A stretch of 64,000 nt of DNA from SZAS-103 sp038226665 (GCA_038226665.1 JBBRQI010000008.1:1-64000), one strand, 5' to 3'; shown: positions 36,336 through 45,802, numbered from the stretch's first letter. The notes: generated by a model not told the origin, from the letters alone. Program-made: numbers and translations.

Positions 36336-37312
36336 GTGCGATTCGCATCACCATGTGGATCGAAATGCCGATAGCCGAGTTTCGGCGCATCGCGCACAAC
36401 ACCATCGTCTCCGCGCAAGCGAACCCCGAATTGCGTTTCGATGCGGCCGATGCGGGTGATCAGCACATCGGTTTGCGCGGCGGCAGCGGCTACATCCATC
36501 GCACGCGCAGCCGGAGCAGTGAAACAGAGTTCGTAGTCGTCGCCGCCAAGCTGCATGGCGACACGCTGCGTTTCGTCGAACGTCCGCGACAGCGCGGGAG
36601 ACGCAGGCAACGAACTGGGCTCGATCTCGACGCCGACCATGCTGGCATCCAGTATATGACCAAGGTCGGCGAGCAGCCCGTCCGACACATCGATGCACGC
36701 GTTCGCGATGCCGCGTAACGCGAGGCCCAAGGCAACACGCGGCACCGGACGGTCAAGTCGTGTGCGCAATGCGGGCTCGACCAGCCTCCCTTCGCGCCAT
36801 TGCAGCAACGCCGCTGCAGCATCGCCCAACGTGCCACTGACCCACACGTCATCACCCACTTGCGCCCCGCTACGCAGCAATGCCATCCCATGCGGCACGA
36901 GCCCATGCACGGTCACCGTGATCGACAACACGCCGCGCGTCGTATCACCGCCGACGAGAGCGACACCATGCTGCGTGACAAGCGCGAGGAATCCATCGAG
37001 GAACGCATCCAGCCAATCGCCATCGGCATCCGGCATTGTGAGATTGAGCGTGCACCACGCTGGGCTGGCGCCCATCGCGGCGAGATCGGAAAGATTCACT
37101 GCAAGCGCTTTCCAGCCGATGTCGAATGGCGCCGTCTCCGACGGAAAATGCACGCCGCTGTTGAGCGTGTCCGTGCTGACGACCAGATCGCGGCCAGCGG
37201 GCACGCGGAGAATCGCCGCATCGTCGCCGATGCCGAGCAGCACGTCGTCTCGCGTTCCGGCGCGAGCGCGGATACGTGCGATCAGGTTGAATTCGGTGGA
37301 TTGTCCGCTCAC
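36332..37312 (-). CDS. thiL: Thiamine-monophosphate kinase
   Basis: ThiL phosphorylates thiamine monophosphate to the diphosphate coenzyme. The 326 residues belong to the PurM/AIRS fold: EFNLIARIRA, GIGDDAAIL, VVSTDTLNSGVHF, LSDLAAMGASP, VGGDTTRG, CIDVSDGLLADL and LGGDDYELCFT. Normal length. Four bases separate it from nusB. Confidence 0.97.
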   Translation of the reverse strand: MSGQSTEFNLIARIRARAGTRDDVLLGIGDDAAILRVPAGRDLVVSTDTLNSGVHFPSETAPFDIGWKALAVNLSDLAAMGASPAWCTLNLTMPDADGDWLDAFLDGFLALVTQHGVALVGGDTTRGVLSITVTVHGLVPHGMALLRSGAQVGDDVWVSGTLGDAAAALLQWREGRLVEPALRTRLDRPVPRVALGLALRGIANACIDVSDGLLADLGHILDASMVGVEIEPSSLPASPALSRTFDETQRVAMQLGGDDYELCFTAPAARAMDVAAAAAQTDVLITRIGRIETQFGVRLRGDDGVVRDAPKLGYRHFDPHGDANRT

Positions 37313-37316
37313 GCCG

Positions 37317-37778
37317 TCAGCGCGCGCGCGACGCGCCCACTTCTGTCGCGCGCCACTTCGCCGCGGCCTTGTCGAGCACGCCGTTGATATAGGTGTGGCC
37401 CTGGTCGGAACCGAAACGCTTGCCGGATTCGATGGCTTCGTTGATGACTACGCGGTATGGCACGTCGGGGCGATGCAGCAATTCGTAAGCGGCGATGCGC
37501 AGGATCGCACGCTCGATCGGATCTACCACGTCCATCCCGCGATCGAGGAACTCGCCGAGCGCGTTGTCGAGTTCGCCGACATGCTTCTCGACGCCGCGCA
37601 CGAGAGCCTCGAAGTATTCGAGATCGGCGATCTCCATGTCCTGTTCGTGGCGGAATTCCTCGATGACTTGCGCGATCGGCGCACGCGCCATCTGCCACGC
37701 GTATAGCGCCTGCAACGCTCGCCGTCGCGCACGCGAGCGCGCTGCGGGATCGATACCATCCGGGCGCGTGCGACTCAT
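37317..37778 (-). CDS. nusB: Transcription antitermination factor NusB
   Basis: NusB binds boxA RNA with S10 and supports rRNA antitermination. The 153-residue helical protein starts MSRTRPDGIDPAARSRARRR and shows RALQALYAWQMA, LDRGMDVVDPIERAILRIAAYEL, YRVVINEAIESGKRFGSDQG and YINGVLDKAA. ATG 37778 overlaps the ribH stop. Linkage to ribH and thiL is widely conserved. Confidence 0.97.
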   Translation of the reverse strand: MSRTRPDGIDPAARSRARRRALQALYAWQMARAPIAQVIEEFRHEQDMEIADLEYFEALVRGVEKHVGELDNALGEFLDRGMDVVDPIERAILRIAAYELLHRPDVPYRVVINEAIESGKRFGSDQGHTYINGVLDKAAAKWRATEVGASRAR

Positions 37779-38242
37779 GCGAGTTTCTCGTACAAATTGC
37801 TCATTTCGATCGCAGCCAATACCGCTTCTTCGCCCTTGTTGCCGTGGCTGCCGCCAGCGCGCGCCTCGGCGTCTTCGTGGCGTTCGACAGCGAGCACACC
37901 GTTCGCGATAGGCACGCCGGAATCGAGCGCGGCGCGCATCAATCCGCGCGCGCATCCGTCAGCGATTTGTTCGTAGTGGCGCGTTTCCCCGCGCACCACG
38001 CAGCCGAGCGCGACGATGCCGACATAGCGATCATCGCGCGTCAGGCGGGCAGCCGCCTGCGGCAACTCCCAGGCGCCGGGGACCCGCAACACATCAACCG
38101 CTTCGGCAGCGACACCATTCTCCGCGAATGCGCGGCGCGCGCCTTCGACGAGCGCGTCGGTGATACGCGGATTCCAGCGGCTGGCGAGAATTGCAAAACG
38201 CGCGCCGGCGGGAGCGCGCAAGTCGCCTTCGTAATGGGTCAT
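37775..38242 (-). CDS. ribH: 6,7-dimethyl-8-ribityllumazine synthase
   Basis: Lumazine synthase condenses 5-amino-6-ribitylaminouracil with dihydroxybutanone phosphate in large capsid-like assemblies. The 155 residues include ASRWNPRITDALVEGA, VPGAWELPQAA, ALGCVVRGETRHYE and VLAVERHEDAEARAGG (normally VLTxxxxxQAxxR, here slightly altered). Located 27 bp downstream of ribBA. Confidence 0.96.
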   Translation of the reverse strand: MTHYEGDLRAPAGARFAILASRWNPRITDALVEGARRAFAENGVAAEAVDVLRVPGAWELPQAAARLTRDDRYVGIVALGCVVRGETRHYEQIADGCARGLMRAALDSGVPIANGVLAVERHEDAEARAGGSHGNKGEEAVLAAIEMSNLYEKLA

Positions 38243-38269
38243 GGTTTCATCCGGTCATCGAGCAGCAGT

Positions 38270-39406
38270 TTAGCCTGTGCGTGGCAGCTCGACGTATTCG
38301 ACCACTTCCAGCCCGAAGCCTCCCAGCCCGACCTGCCGGCGTGGCGTTCCCAGCACGCGCAGCTTTCCCAGCCCGAGGTCGGCGAGGATCTGTGCGCCTG
38401 CGCCATTGCGGCGCCACTCCGCTGAACTTGTGGCGGTCGAACTTGCCGGCGCAGGCTCGACTTCAGTATGAGCCTGCGCGCATGGCTGACGCAGGCGCGC
38501 GAGCAGGTCATCGGGCGACTGCTGCTCGTTCAACACCACCATCACGCCGCACCCCGTATCGGCTATCGCGCGCAGCGCATCGGTGACTGGAATCCCGAAA
38601 TCCGCGCGCTGCCAATGCAGCACGTCGGACAGCGCGTTGCCTACGTGCACGCGCACCAGAGTCGTTGTATCCGCAGTCGGCGATCCATGCACGAGCGCAA
38701 AATGCAGTGCGTGGCTGAGCCGGTCGCGATAAGCGACCAACTTGAACTCGCCGAACGGGGTTGCGATCGCGCGTTCGTCAGCACGCTCGATGGTGTGCTC
38801 GGTCGCGAGGCGATGACGGATGAGTGCCTCTATCGAACCCATCTTCAAACCGTGCTCGTGCGCGAAGACTTCGAGTTGCGGGCGCCGCGCCATGCTGCCA
38901 TCGGCATTGAGGATCTCGACCAGCACGCCGGCCGGCTCGAGGCCAGCGAGACGTGCGAGGTCGGATGCCGCTTCGGTGTGCCCCGCGCGACTGAGCACGC
39001 CGCCAAGTTGCACGAGCAGCGGAAAAATATGACCAGGCTGCACGAGATCGTGCGGGCGCGCATCGGGAGCGACCGCCGTGCGCACCGTATGCGCGCGGTC
39101 GTAGGCCGAGATGCCCGTGGTCACGCCTTCGGCCGCTTCGATCGACACGGTGAAATTGGTGTGGTGCTGCGAGGTGTTCGCGCTGACCATCGGCTGCAGC
39201 GCGAGCTGGCGGCAGCGCTCGCGCGTGAGCGCGAGGCAGACGAGTCCGCGCGCGTGGGTGACCATGAAATTGATGTCGGCGGGCCGCACGAGCTCGGCAG
39301 CCATGATCAGGTCGCCTTCGTTCTCGCGATCCTCGTCGTCGACGACGACGATCATCTTTCCCGCAGCGATGTCTTCGAGCAATTCAGAGATGGTTGCGAA
39401 ACTCAC
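38270..39406 (-). CDS. ribBA: 3,4-dihydroxy-2-butanone-4-phosphate synthase with degenerate GTP cyclohydrolase II domain
   Basis: The N-terminal half (1-200) is an intact RibB: VVVDDEDRENEGDLIMAAE, THARGLVCLAL, HHTNFTVSIEA, GHIFPL and RAGHTEAASDLARLAG. It converts ribulose 5-phosphate to the lumazine precursor. The C-terminal half resembles RibA (GTP cyclohydrolase II) but has lost the three zinc cysteines: the usual SECLTGD...CDCG region reads HVGNALSDVLHWQ. A separate active ribA must exist elsewhere. Overlaps ribE by ATGA. Such RibB-RibA' fusions are known in proteobacteria. Confidence 0.93.
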   Translation of the reverse strand: MSFATISELLEDIAAGKMIVVVDDEDRENEGDLIMAAELVRPADINFMVTHARGLVCLALTRERCRQLALQPMVSANTSQHHTNFTVSIEAAEGVTTGISAYDRAHTVRTAVAPDARPHDLVQPGHIFPLLVQLGGVLSRAGHTEAASDLARLAGLEPAGVLVEILNADGSMARRPQLEVFAHEHGLKMGSIEALIRHRLATEHTIERADERAIATPFGEFKLVAYRDRLSHALHFALVHGSPTADTTTLVRVHVGNALSDVLHWQRADFGIPVTDALRAIADTGCGVMVVLNEQQSPDDLLARLRQPCAQAHTEVEPAPASSTATSSAEWRRNGAGAQILADLGLGKLRVLGTPRRQVGLGGFGLEVVEYVELPRTG

Positions 39407-40008
39407 AGTGTTTCCTCGCGTGCAGAAATCAACCGCTCGACATAGCGCGCGACGAGATCGACTTCAAGGTTCACCGCTGCGCGAATGCGCGTTCCCGCGA
39501 ATGCCGTGTGGGTGATTGTGTGCGGGACGAGATTCACTTCGAATCCATCGGCATCGACTGCATTCACGGTGAGGCTTACGCCATCCACGCAGATCGAGCC
39601 TTTCTCGGCGATGTAGCGCAACAATGATTTCGGTGCACGGAAGCGCCAGCGCTGCGAGCGCGCGTCGTCGATGATGGACAGCACTTCGCCTACGCCATCG
39701 ACATGGCCTGCGACCAGATGTCCGCCGAGGCGATCGGTCGCGAGCAATGCGCGCTCGAGATTCACTGCTGCGCCAACCGCAAGCGTACCGAGCGTGGTGC
39801 GCGCGAGGGTTTCGTTCGACATATCGGCGGCAAAACCTTGCGCGTCGTGTTCGACAACGGTCAGGCAGACGCCGGACACCGCGATGCTTTCGCCGAGTTG
39901 CACGTCGCCGATTGGCAATTCGCCGGTCGCAACGCGCAGGCGCAGATCGCCGCCGCGCGATTGCAGTGCGGCGATGCGTCCGACCGCCTGGATCAATCCG
40001 GTGAACAT
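39403..40008 (-). CDS. ribE: Riboflavin synthase alpha subunit
   Basis: RibE dismutates two lumazines into riboflavin. The 201-residue protein is two lumazine-binding repeats: MFTGLIQAVGRIAALQ ... AVSGVCLTVV ... MSNETLARTTLG, then GGHLVAGHVDGVGEV ... DGVSLTVN ... LVPHTITHTAF. Follows ribD by 22 bp. Confidence 0.97.
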   Translation of the reverse strand: MFTGLIQAVGRIAALQSRGGDLRLRVATGELPIGDVQLGESIAVSGVCLTVVEHDAQGFAADMSNETLARTTLGTLAVGAAVNLERALLATDRLGGHLVAGHVDGVGEVLSIIDDARSQRWRFRAPKSLLRYIAEKGSICVDGVSLTVNAVDADGFEVNLVPHTITHTAFAGTRIRAAVNLEVDLVARYVERLISAREETL

Positions 40009-40030
40009 GTCAGTCCCGTGACGAGCCGCC

Positions 40031-41146
40031 TCATGCGTCCACCGCGCGCGGCTGGAGCAGCAATCGCAAATCGGTTCCGACCGCGCGCGTCTCGATCATT
40101 TGCAGATCGAAACGCTCGGCCATCGTTTCAGCATCCCAGCCGCCGAATAGCGGCTTGCCACGCACGCCGAGCAGCACCGGCACGACGTACAACAGCAATT
40201 CGTCGACGAGTCCGGCCTTCAACAACGCGCCGCACAAGGTTGCGCCCGCTTCGGTCTGCACCTCGTTGATGCCTCGTGTCGCGAGCAATCGCAACGCGGC
40301 ATCGAGATCGAGCATGCCATCGCGCGATGGAATCGCCGCGCGATCGCACGCGCGGAGGTAACGCGCAACCCGCGCATCCGGTGCGTGCAGCAGCAAGGTC
40401 GGCGCATTGTCGTCGAGGATGCGCGAACCCTCGGGAATCGCGAGTCCAGGATCGAGCACGACGCGCAACGGCGCGACGAATGGCGCGTCGTCGTCCATGC
40501 GCACGGTCAGTTGCGGATCGTCGGCGAGTACGGTGCCGCTCGCGGTCAGCAATGCGCCGCAGCGTGCACGCCAGCGCTGCACGTCCAGTCGCGATGCTTC
40601 CGAGCTGATCCAGCGCGATTCACCGCTTGCAAGCGCGGTGTGGCCATCGAGGCTCATCGCGAGCTTGACCCGTACCCACGGCCTGCCGCGTTCGATGCGC
40701 GAAAAAAACCCGCGATTGAGCGCTCGCGCTTGCGTTTCCATCACGCCGACTTCGACCGCGATGCCGGCCGCGCGCAGCGCCTCGAAACCTTTTCCCGCGA
40801 CTTTCTCGAACGGATCGCCGCAGGCCGCAACGACACGCGCGATGCCGGCGTCGATCAAGCTTTGCACGCAAGGCGGCGTGCGGCCGGTATGCGCGCATGG
40901 TTCCAGCGTGACGTAAGCGGTCGCGCCGTGCGCACGGTCGCCGGCTTCGCGGAGCGCGAACACTTCGGCATGCGGCTCACCGGCCAGTTGATGGAAACCT
41001 TCGCCGACGATTTCCTCGTCGTGCGCGATCACGCAGCCGACCATTGGGTTGGGCTTGGTCGTGTACGCACCGCGTTCTGCAAGCCGCAAGGAGCGCGCCA
41101 TCATCGCATGGTCGGTCGCGGAGAATGTGTTCGCTGCGCCGCTCAT
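40031..41146 (-). CDS. ribD: Bifunctional riboflavin deaminase/reductase RibD
   Basis: RibD performs the deamination and side-chain reduction after the GTP cyclohydrolase step. The 371 residues have the zinc deaminase site HAEVFALREAG with PCAHTGRTPPC, and a reductase domain beginning PWVRVKLAMSLDGHTAL and containing EAGATLCGALLKAGLVDELLLY. The ATG abuts the nrdR stop (TGAATG). No FMN riboswitch is seen in front of any rib gene here. Confidence 0.97.
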   Translation of the reverse strand: MSGAANTFSATDHAMMARSLRLAERGAYTTKPNPMVGCVIAHDEEIVGEGFHQLAGEPHAEVFALREAGDRAHGATAYVTLEPCAHTGRTPPCVQSLIDAGIARVVAACGDPFEKVAGKGFEALRAAGIAVEVGVMETQARALNRGFFSRIERGRPWVRVKLAMSLDGHTALASGESRWISSEASRLDVQRWRARCGALLTASGTVLADDPQLTVRMDDDAPFVAPLRVVLDPGLAIPEGSRILDDNAPTLLLHAPDARVARYLRACDRAAIPSRDGMLDLDAALRLLATRGINEVQTEAGATLCGALLKAGLVDELLLYVVPVLLGVRGKPLFGGWDAETMAERFDLQMIETRAVGTDLRLLLQPRAVDA

Positions 41147-41677
41147 TCAGCGCTTCGCCTTCGCGGGTTTCTCGGGCTGCGGCGGTTCGTCGAGCAACGG
41201 CAACTGCAGGCCTTCGAGTTCCGGCAGGTCGCGTTCTAGTTTCTCGATCTCGAGACGGAATGCGTGCACGTCCTCGAAGCGGCGATACACGGATGCGAAG
41301 CGGACGTAAGCGACCTGGTCGAGCAGTTTGAGTTCGGCCATCACGTGTTCGCCGACGCGCAACGAGTGCACTTCGCGCTCGCCGCTCATGCGCAGCGCGT
41401 GAATGACGTGACGCACGGCGGTGTCGATCTGCTCGGGCGACACGGGCCGTTTCTGCAAGGCACGCTCGAAACTCGTGCGCAGCTTGGCTTCGTCGAACGC
41501 TTCGCGGCGGTCATCGTTCTTGACGATCGCTGGCAGCTTGATCTCGGCATTCTCGTAGGTGTTGAAGCGCTCGCTGCAAGCCGGACATTCGCGCCGCCGA
41601 CGCACGGTCGCACCGTCCTCAGTCAATCGCGAGTCGATCACGCGTGTGTCTTCGTGCTGGCAGAAGGGGCAGTGCAT
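41147..41677 (-). CDS. nrdR: Transcriptional repressor NrdR
   Basis: NrdR senses ATP/dATP and represses ribonucleotide reductase genes. The 176 residues have the zinc ribbon MHCPFCQHEDTRVIDSR ... RRRECPACSERFNTYE and an ATP-cone (IVKNDDRREAFDEAKLRTSFERA). The C-terminus is Pro/Lys-rich and about 20 residues longer than in E. coli. It starts three bases after the glyA stop, with its SD overlapping that stop. Confidence 0.97.
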   Translation of the reverse strand: MHCPFCQHEDTRVIDSRLTEDGATVRRRRECPACSERFNTYENAEIKLPAIVKNDDRREAFDEAKLRTSFERALQKRPVSPEQIDTAVRHVIHALRMSGEREVHSLRVGEHVMAELKLLDQVAYVRFASVYRRFEDVHAFRLEIEKLERDLPELEGLQLPLLDEPPQPEKPAKAKR

Positions 41678-41680
41678 TCC

Positions 41681-42934
41681 TCAGCCGTAAACCGGATACT
41701 TCTTGCACTGCGCGGTCACTTTCTCGCGCACGGCAGCAATCGCATTTTCGTCTGCGGGCGCATCCAGCACATCGCAGATCCAGTTCGCGAGATCGATGCA
41801 ATCCTGTTCGACGTAACCGCGCGTCGTCACCGCCGGCGTGCCCAGTCGCAATCCCGAGGTCACGAATGGCGAACGTGGATCATTCGGCACGGCATTCTTG
41901 TTGACGGTGATGTGCGCCTTGCCGAGCGAAGCTTCGGCGTCCTTGCCGGTGAGGTCGCGGCCGATCATGTCGACGAGGAACAAATGATTTTTCGTTCCGC
42001 CGGAAACGACCTTGTAGCCGCGCGCGATAAACGTGTTCGCCATCGCTTGCGCATTGGTCACGACTTGCGCTTGGTATTGCTTGAATTCCGGCTCCAGCGC
42101 TTCCTTGAACGCGACCGCCTTGGCCGCGATTACGTGCATCAGCGGACCGCCCTGGATGCCGGGGAAAACGATGCTCTGCAATTTCTTGACCATGTCCTCG
42201 GACGCACCTTTCGCGACGATGATGCCGCCCCGCGGTCCGCGCAAGGTCTTGTGCGTGGTCGAGGTCACGACATGTGCGTGCGGCAGCGGACTCGGGTACA
42301 CGCCCGCAGCGATCAGGCCTGCGACGTGCGCCATGTCCACGAAGAAGATCGCGCCGACGGAATCAGCGATCTGCCGCATACGCGCCCAGTCCACGACCTG
42401 CGAATAGGCGCTGAAGCCGCCGACGAGCATCTTCGGCTGGTGCTCGGTCGCAAGGCGCTGCATTTCGTCGTAATCGATCTGCCCGGTCGCATCGACGCCG
42501 TACTGCACCGCGTTGAACAACTTGCCGCTGATATTGACCTTGGCGCCGTGCGTGAGGTGGCCGCCATGCGCGAGCGACATGCCGAGAATCGTGTCGCCAG
42601 GCTGCAGCAGCGCGAGGTACACGGCCTGGTTCGCCTGCGAGCCCGAATGCGGCTGGACATTTGCATAATCCGCTTCGAAAAGCTGCTTGACGCGTTCGAT
42701 CGCGAGGCGTTCGGCGACATCGACGAATTCGCAGCCGCCGTAATAGCGCTTGCCCGGATAACCTTCTGCGTACTTGTTGGTCAGCACGCTGCCCTGCGCT
42801 TCCAGCACGCGCGGACTCGTGTAGTTTTCCGAGGCGATCAGCTCGACGTGGTCTTCCTGGCGCTGGCGCTCGTCCGCGATGGCTTGCGCGAGTTCGGGGT
42901 CGTAACCTTCGATGCGGCTGTCGCGGGGGAACAT
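41681..42934 (-). CDS. glyA: Serine hydroxymethyltransferase
   Basis: GlyA interconverts serine and glycine, charging tetrahydrofolate. The 417-residue PLP enzyme starts MFPRDSRIEGYDPELAQAI and contains ELIASENYTSPRVLEAQGS, NKYAEGYPGKRYYGG, and the PLP-lysine motif VVTSTTHKTLRGPRGG. It heads the glyA-nrdR-ribD-ribE-ribBA-ribH-nusB-thiL-pgpA operon. The frame extends upstream past 42934 without homology. It diverges from ettA. Confidence 0.98.
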   Translation of the reverse strand: MFPRDSRIEGYDPELAQAIADERQRQEDHVELIASENYTSPRVLEAQGSVLTNKYAEGYPGKRYYGGCEFVDVAERLAIERVKQLFEADYANVQPHSGSQANQAVYLALLQPGDTILGMSLAHGGHLTHGAKVNISGKLFNAVQYGVDATGQIDYDEMQRLATEHQPKMLVGGFSAYSQVVDWARMRQIADSVGAIFFVDMAHVAGLIAAGVYPSPLPHAHVVTSTTHKTLRGPRGGIIVAKGASEDMVKKLQSIVFPGIQGGPLMHVIAAKAVAFKEALEPEFKQYQAQVVTNAQAMANTFIARGYKVVSGGTKNHLFLVDMIGRDLTGKDAEASLGKAHITVNKNAVPNDPRSPFVTSGLRLGTPAVTTRGYVEQDCIDLANWICDVLDAPADENAIAAVREKVTAQCKKYPVYG

Positions 42935-43102
42935 GGGCTCGAACCTCGAAACGGATGGCAAGACGCAAAGTGTAGCGTTGACGCGCCTTTGCAGCCACAA
43001 GCGGTAGCGCTGGCGGCACGCTTGCGGGATAATCGGAGGCATTCCAAGACCTGTCCGGTCGCCCGCCTCGCGGGCCGGCCTTGTCATCCTGCGGAGCACA
43101 CA

Positions 43103-44764
43103 ATGCAATACATCTACACCATGATCGGCGTGTCCAAGATCGTGCCGCCGAAGCGGCAGATCATCAAGGACATCTCGCTGTCGTTCTTCCCGGGCGCCAA
43201 GATCGGCCTGCTCGGCCTCAACGGCGCTGGCAAGTCCACCGTGCTGCGCATCATGGCCGGCATCGACACGGATTTCCTTGGCGAAGCGCGACCGCAGCCC
43301 GGCATCAAGATCGGCTACCTCGAACAGGAGCCACGCCTGAATCCCGACCACACGGTGCGCGAAGCGGTCGAGGAAGGCGTCGGCGAATTACTGCATGCGC
43401 AGGACATGCTCGACCAGGTGTACGCGGCCTACGCCGAGGAAGGCGCGGACTTCGACAAGCTCGCCGCGCAGCAGCAGCGGCTGGAGGCGATCCTCGCCGC
43501 CGGCAATGCCGAGACCCTCGAGCACCAGCTCGAAATCGCCGCCGACGCGCTGCGCATTCCGCCATGGGATGCCAACGTGGGCAAGCTGTCAGGCGGCGAG
43601 AAGCGCCGTGTCGCACTGTGCCGGCTGCTGCTGTCGAAGCCCGACATGCTGCTGCTCGACGAACCGACCAACCATCTCGACGCCGAGTCGGTCGAATGGC
43701 TGGAACAATTCCTCGCCCGCTTCCCCGGCACCGTCGTCGCGGTCACCCATGACCGTTACTTCCTCGACAACGTCGCCGAATGGATCCTCGAACTCGATCG
43801 CGGCCGCGGCATCCCGTGGAAAGGCAACTACACCGCGTGGCTGGAACAGAAGTCCGAACGCCTCAAGCTCGAGGAGTCGCAGGAAAAGTCGCGGCAGAAG
43901 GCGCTGGCCAAGGAACTCGAATGGGTCCGCCAGAACGCCAAGGGCGGCCGCAGCAAGGGCAAGGCGCGCCTGCAGCGCTTCGAGGAACTGAACTCAGTCG
44001 AATACCAGAAGCGCAACGAGACCAACGAGCTTTTCATCCCGCCCGGCGAGCGGCTCGGCGACAAGGTGATCGAGCTCAAGAACGTCAGCAAGTCGTTCGG
44101 CGACCGCATGCTGATCGACGACCTGAGCATCCAGATTCCGCCCGGCGCGATCGTCGGCATCATCGGCCCGAACGGCGCCGGCAAGTCGACCTTGTTCAAG
44201 TTGATCATCGGCCAGGAAAAGCCGGACAAGGGCGAAGTCGTGATCGGCCACACGGTCAAGGTCGCGTACGTCGACCAGAGCCGCGAGAAGCTCGCGGGCG
44301 ACAAGAACGTCTGGCAAGAAGTGTCGGGCGGCGCCGACATCATCAGCATCGGCAAGGTCGAGATCCAGTCGCGCGCGTACATCGGCCGCTTCAACTTCAA
44401 GGGCGGCGACCAGCAGAAACTGGTCGGCACCCTGTCGGGTGGCGAGCGAGGACGCTTGCATCTCGCGAAGACGTTGTTGCAGGGCGGCAACGTGCTGCTG
44501 CTCGACGAACCATCCAACGACCTCGACATCGAGACCCTGCGCGCGCTCGAAGACGCCCTGCTCGAGTTCCCCGGCTGCACCATGGTGATCTCGCACGACC
44601 GCTGGTTCCTCGACCGCATCGCGACCCACATCCTCGCGTTCGAGGGCGACTCGCACGTCGAGTTCTTCCAGGGCAACTACCGCGAATACGAAGAGGACAA
44701 GCGCCGCCGCCTCGGCGAGGAAGGCTCGCAGCCGCACCGGTTACGGTACAAGGCGTTGAAGTGA
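43103..44764 (+). CDS. ettA: Energy-dependent translational throttle protein EttA (ABC-F)
   Basis: EttA is a soluble ABC-F ATPase that binds the ribosomal E-site and gates elongation. The 553 residues hold two ABC domains: LLGLNGAGKSTV with LSGGEKRRVAL and LLLDEPTNHLDAESV, then IIGPNGAGKSTL with LSGGERGRLHL and LLLDEPSNDLDIETL. Between them is the basic arm/linker (GGRSKGKARLQRFEEL). The GGAG SD and conserved N-terminus MQYIYTMIGVSKIVPPK fix the start. A small GC hairpin (43062-43074) lies in the leader. Confidence 0.97.
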   Translation: MQYIYTMIGVSKIVPPKRQIIKDISLSFFPGAKIGLLGLNGAGKSTVLRIMAGIDTDFLGEARPQPGIKIGYLEQEPRLNPDHTVREAVEEGVGELLHAQDMLDQVYAAYAEEGADFDKLAAQQQRLEAILAAGNAETLEHQLEIAADALRIPPWDANVGKLSGGEKRRVALCRLLLSKPDMLLLDEPTNHLDAESVEWLEQFLARFPGTVVAVTHDRYFLDNVAEWILELDRGRGIPWKGNYTAWLEQKSERLKLEESQEKSRQKALAKELEWVRQNAKGGRSKGKARLQRFEELNSVEYQKRNETNELFIPPGERLGDKVIELKNVSKSFGDRMLIDDLSIQIPPGAIVGIIGPNGAGKSTLFKLIIGQEKPDKGEVVIGHTVKVAYVDQSREKLAGDKNVWQEVSGGADIISIGKVEIQSRAYIGRFNFKGGDQQKLVGTLSGGERGRLHLAKTLLQGGNVLLLDEPSNDLDIETLRALEDALLEFPGCTMVISHDRWFLDRIATHILAFEGDSHVEFFQGNYREYEEDKRRRLGEEGSQPHRLRYKALK

Positions 44765-44788
44765 CGGATGGGAACTGAGGCAACGCGC

Positions 44789-45610
44789 ATGAGTTTCATC
44801 ACGGCATTGAAAAACCGCTGGTCAGACGCAAACACCCTGGTCTGCGTCGGCCTCGACCCCGAGCCGACGAAATTCCCGGCGCACCTGCGCAACGAGCCCG
44901 ACGCGGTATTCGCGTTCTGCCGCGCGATCGTCGATGCGACCGCCGATCTGGTCTGCTGCTTCAAGCCGCAGATCGCGCATTTCGCGGCGCTCGGCGTGGA
45001 AGATGCGTTGCAGCGATTGATCGCGCACATTCACGCCGCGCATCCGGGCGTGTCGGTGATCCTCGATGCCAAGCGCGGCGACATCGGCAGCACCGCGCAG
45101 AACTATGCGATCGAGGCGTTCGAACGCTACGGCGCGGATGCGGTGACGGCGAATCCGTATCTGGGCCGCGATTCGGTGCAGCCTTTTCTCGACCGCGCCG
45201 ACAAAGGCGTAGTGATCCTGTGCCGCACCTCGAATCCGGGCGCCGGCGATTTTCAGGACCTTGATGTCGGCGGTCGCCCGCTCTACCAGCGCGTCGCGGA
45301 AACCATCGCGCGCGACTGGAATGACAACGGCAACTGCGCCTTGGTCGTCGGTGCGACCTGGCCAGAACAACTGCGGGAAGTGCGCACGATCGCCGGCGAC
45401 ATGCCGCTGTTGATCCCTGGCGTCGGCGCGCAAGGCGGCGAGGTGCAAGCCGTGGTGACCAATGGCCGCACGAACGATGGCAACGGGCTGATCATCAGCT
45501 CTTCGCGCGCGATCCTCTACGCAAGTTCAGGCGTGGATTTCGCTGCTGCCGCACGCGCGGCAACCATCGCATTGCGCGATACGATCAATCGCTATCGTTC
45601 AGGCGTATGA
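44789..45610 (+). CDS. pyrF: Orotidine 5'-phosphate decarboxylase (subfamily 2)
   Basis: PyrF makes UMP from OMP. The 273 residues represent the long, PyrF type 2 family: MSFITALKNRWSDANTLVCVGLDPEPTKFP, the catalytic VILDAKRGDIGSTAQNYA, AVTANPYLGRDSVQPFL and the phosphate site near LLIPGVGAQGG. An in-frame ATG at 44768 exists, but GAGG at 44776-44779 and family alignment favour 44789. It lies 24 bp after ettA. Confidence 0.96.
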   Translation: MSFITALKNRWSDANTLVCVGLDPEPTKFPAHLRNEPDAVFAFCRAIVDATADLVCCFKPQIAHFAALGVEDALQRLIAHIHAAHPGVSVILDAKRGDIGSTAQNYAIEAFERYGADAVTANPYLGRDSVQPFLDRADKGVVILCRTSNPGAGDFQDLDVGGRPLYQRVAETIARDWNDNGNCALVVGATWPEQLREVRTIAGDMPLLIPGVGAQGGEVQAVVTNGRTNDGNGLIISSSRAILYASSGVDFAAAARAATIALRDTINRYRSGV

Positions 45611-45654
45611 ACCCGAAATCTTGGCGGTTCAGACAAGCCCGGGAGTGCCGGCGC

Positions 45655-45802
45655 TATAGTGTTTCCCGTCGGGCGGCGCTCCATAGCCTAGAGGAATTGG
45701 GCAGTTAGGGTCGGTTGGTTTCCGGAAGGAATGAAGTCGATGTATCGAAGCACGCAGGACGCGATACGCGACGCCACCGAAAGCTTCATCAGCCTCATGT
45801 GA
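45655..45802 (+). other. Leader region of the secreted protein gene with a 23-codon ORF
   Basis: The 45611-45811 spacer has a TATAGT -10-like hexamer at 45655-45660 without a good -35. ORF 45731-45802 encodes MKSMYRSTQDAIRDATESF plus four residues; GGAAGGA precedes it and its stop overlaps the GAGG SD of the following gene. It could be a leader peptide or chance. No other gene is seen in the spacer. Confidence 0.25.

Noticed and set aside
40009..42934. FMN riboswitch expected ahead of riboflavin genes
   Set aside because: Rib genes are tightly packed behind glyA/nrdR with spacers of 0-27 bp; no space and no conserved FMN aptamer sequence.
45611..45730. tRNA-like structure after pyrF
   Set aside because: Short GC stems are present but no cloverleaf with anticodon and T-arm consensus could be drawn.
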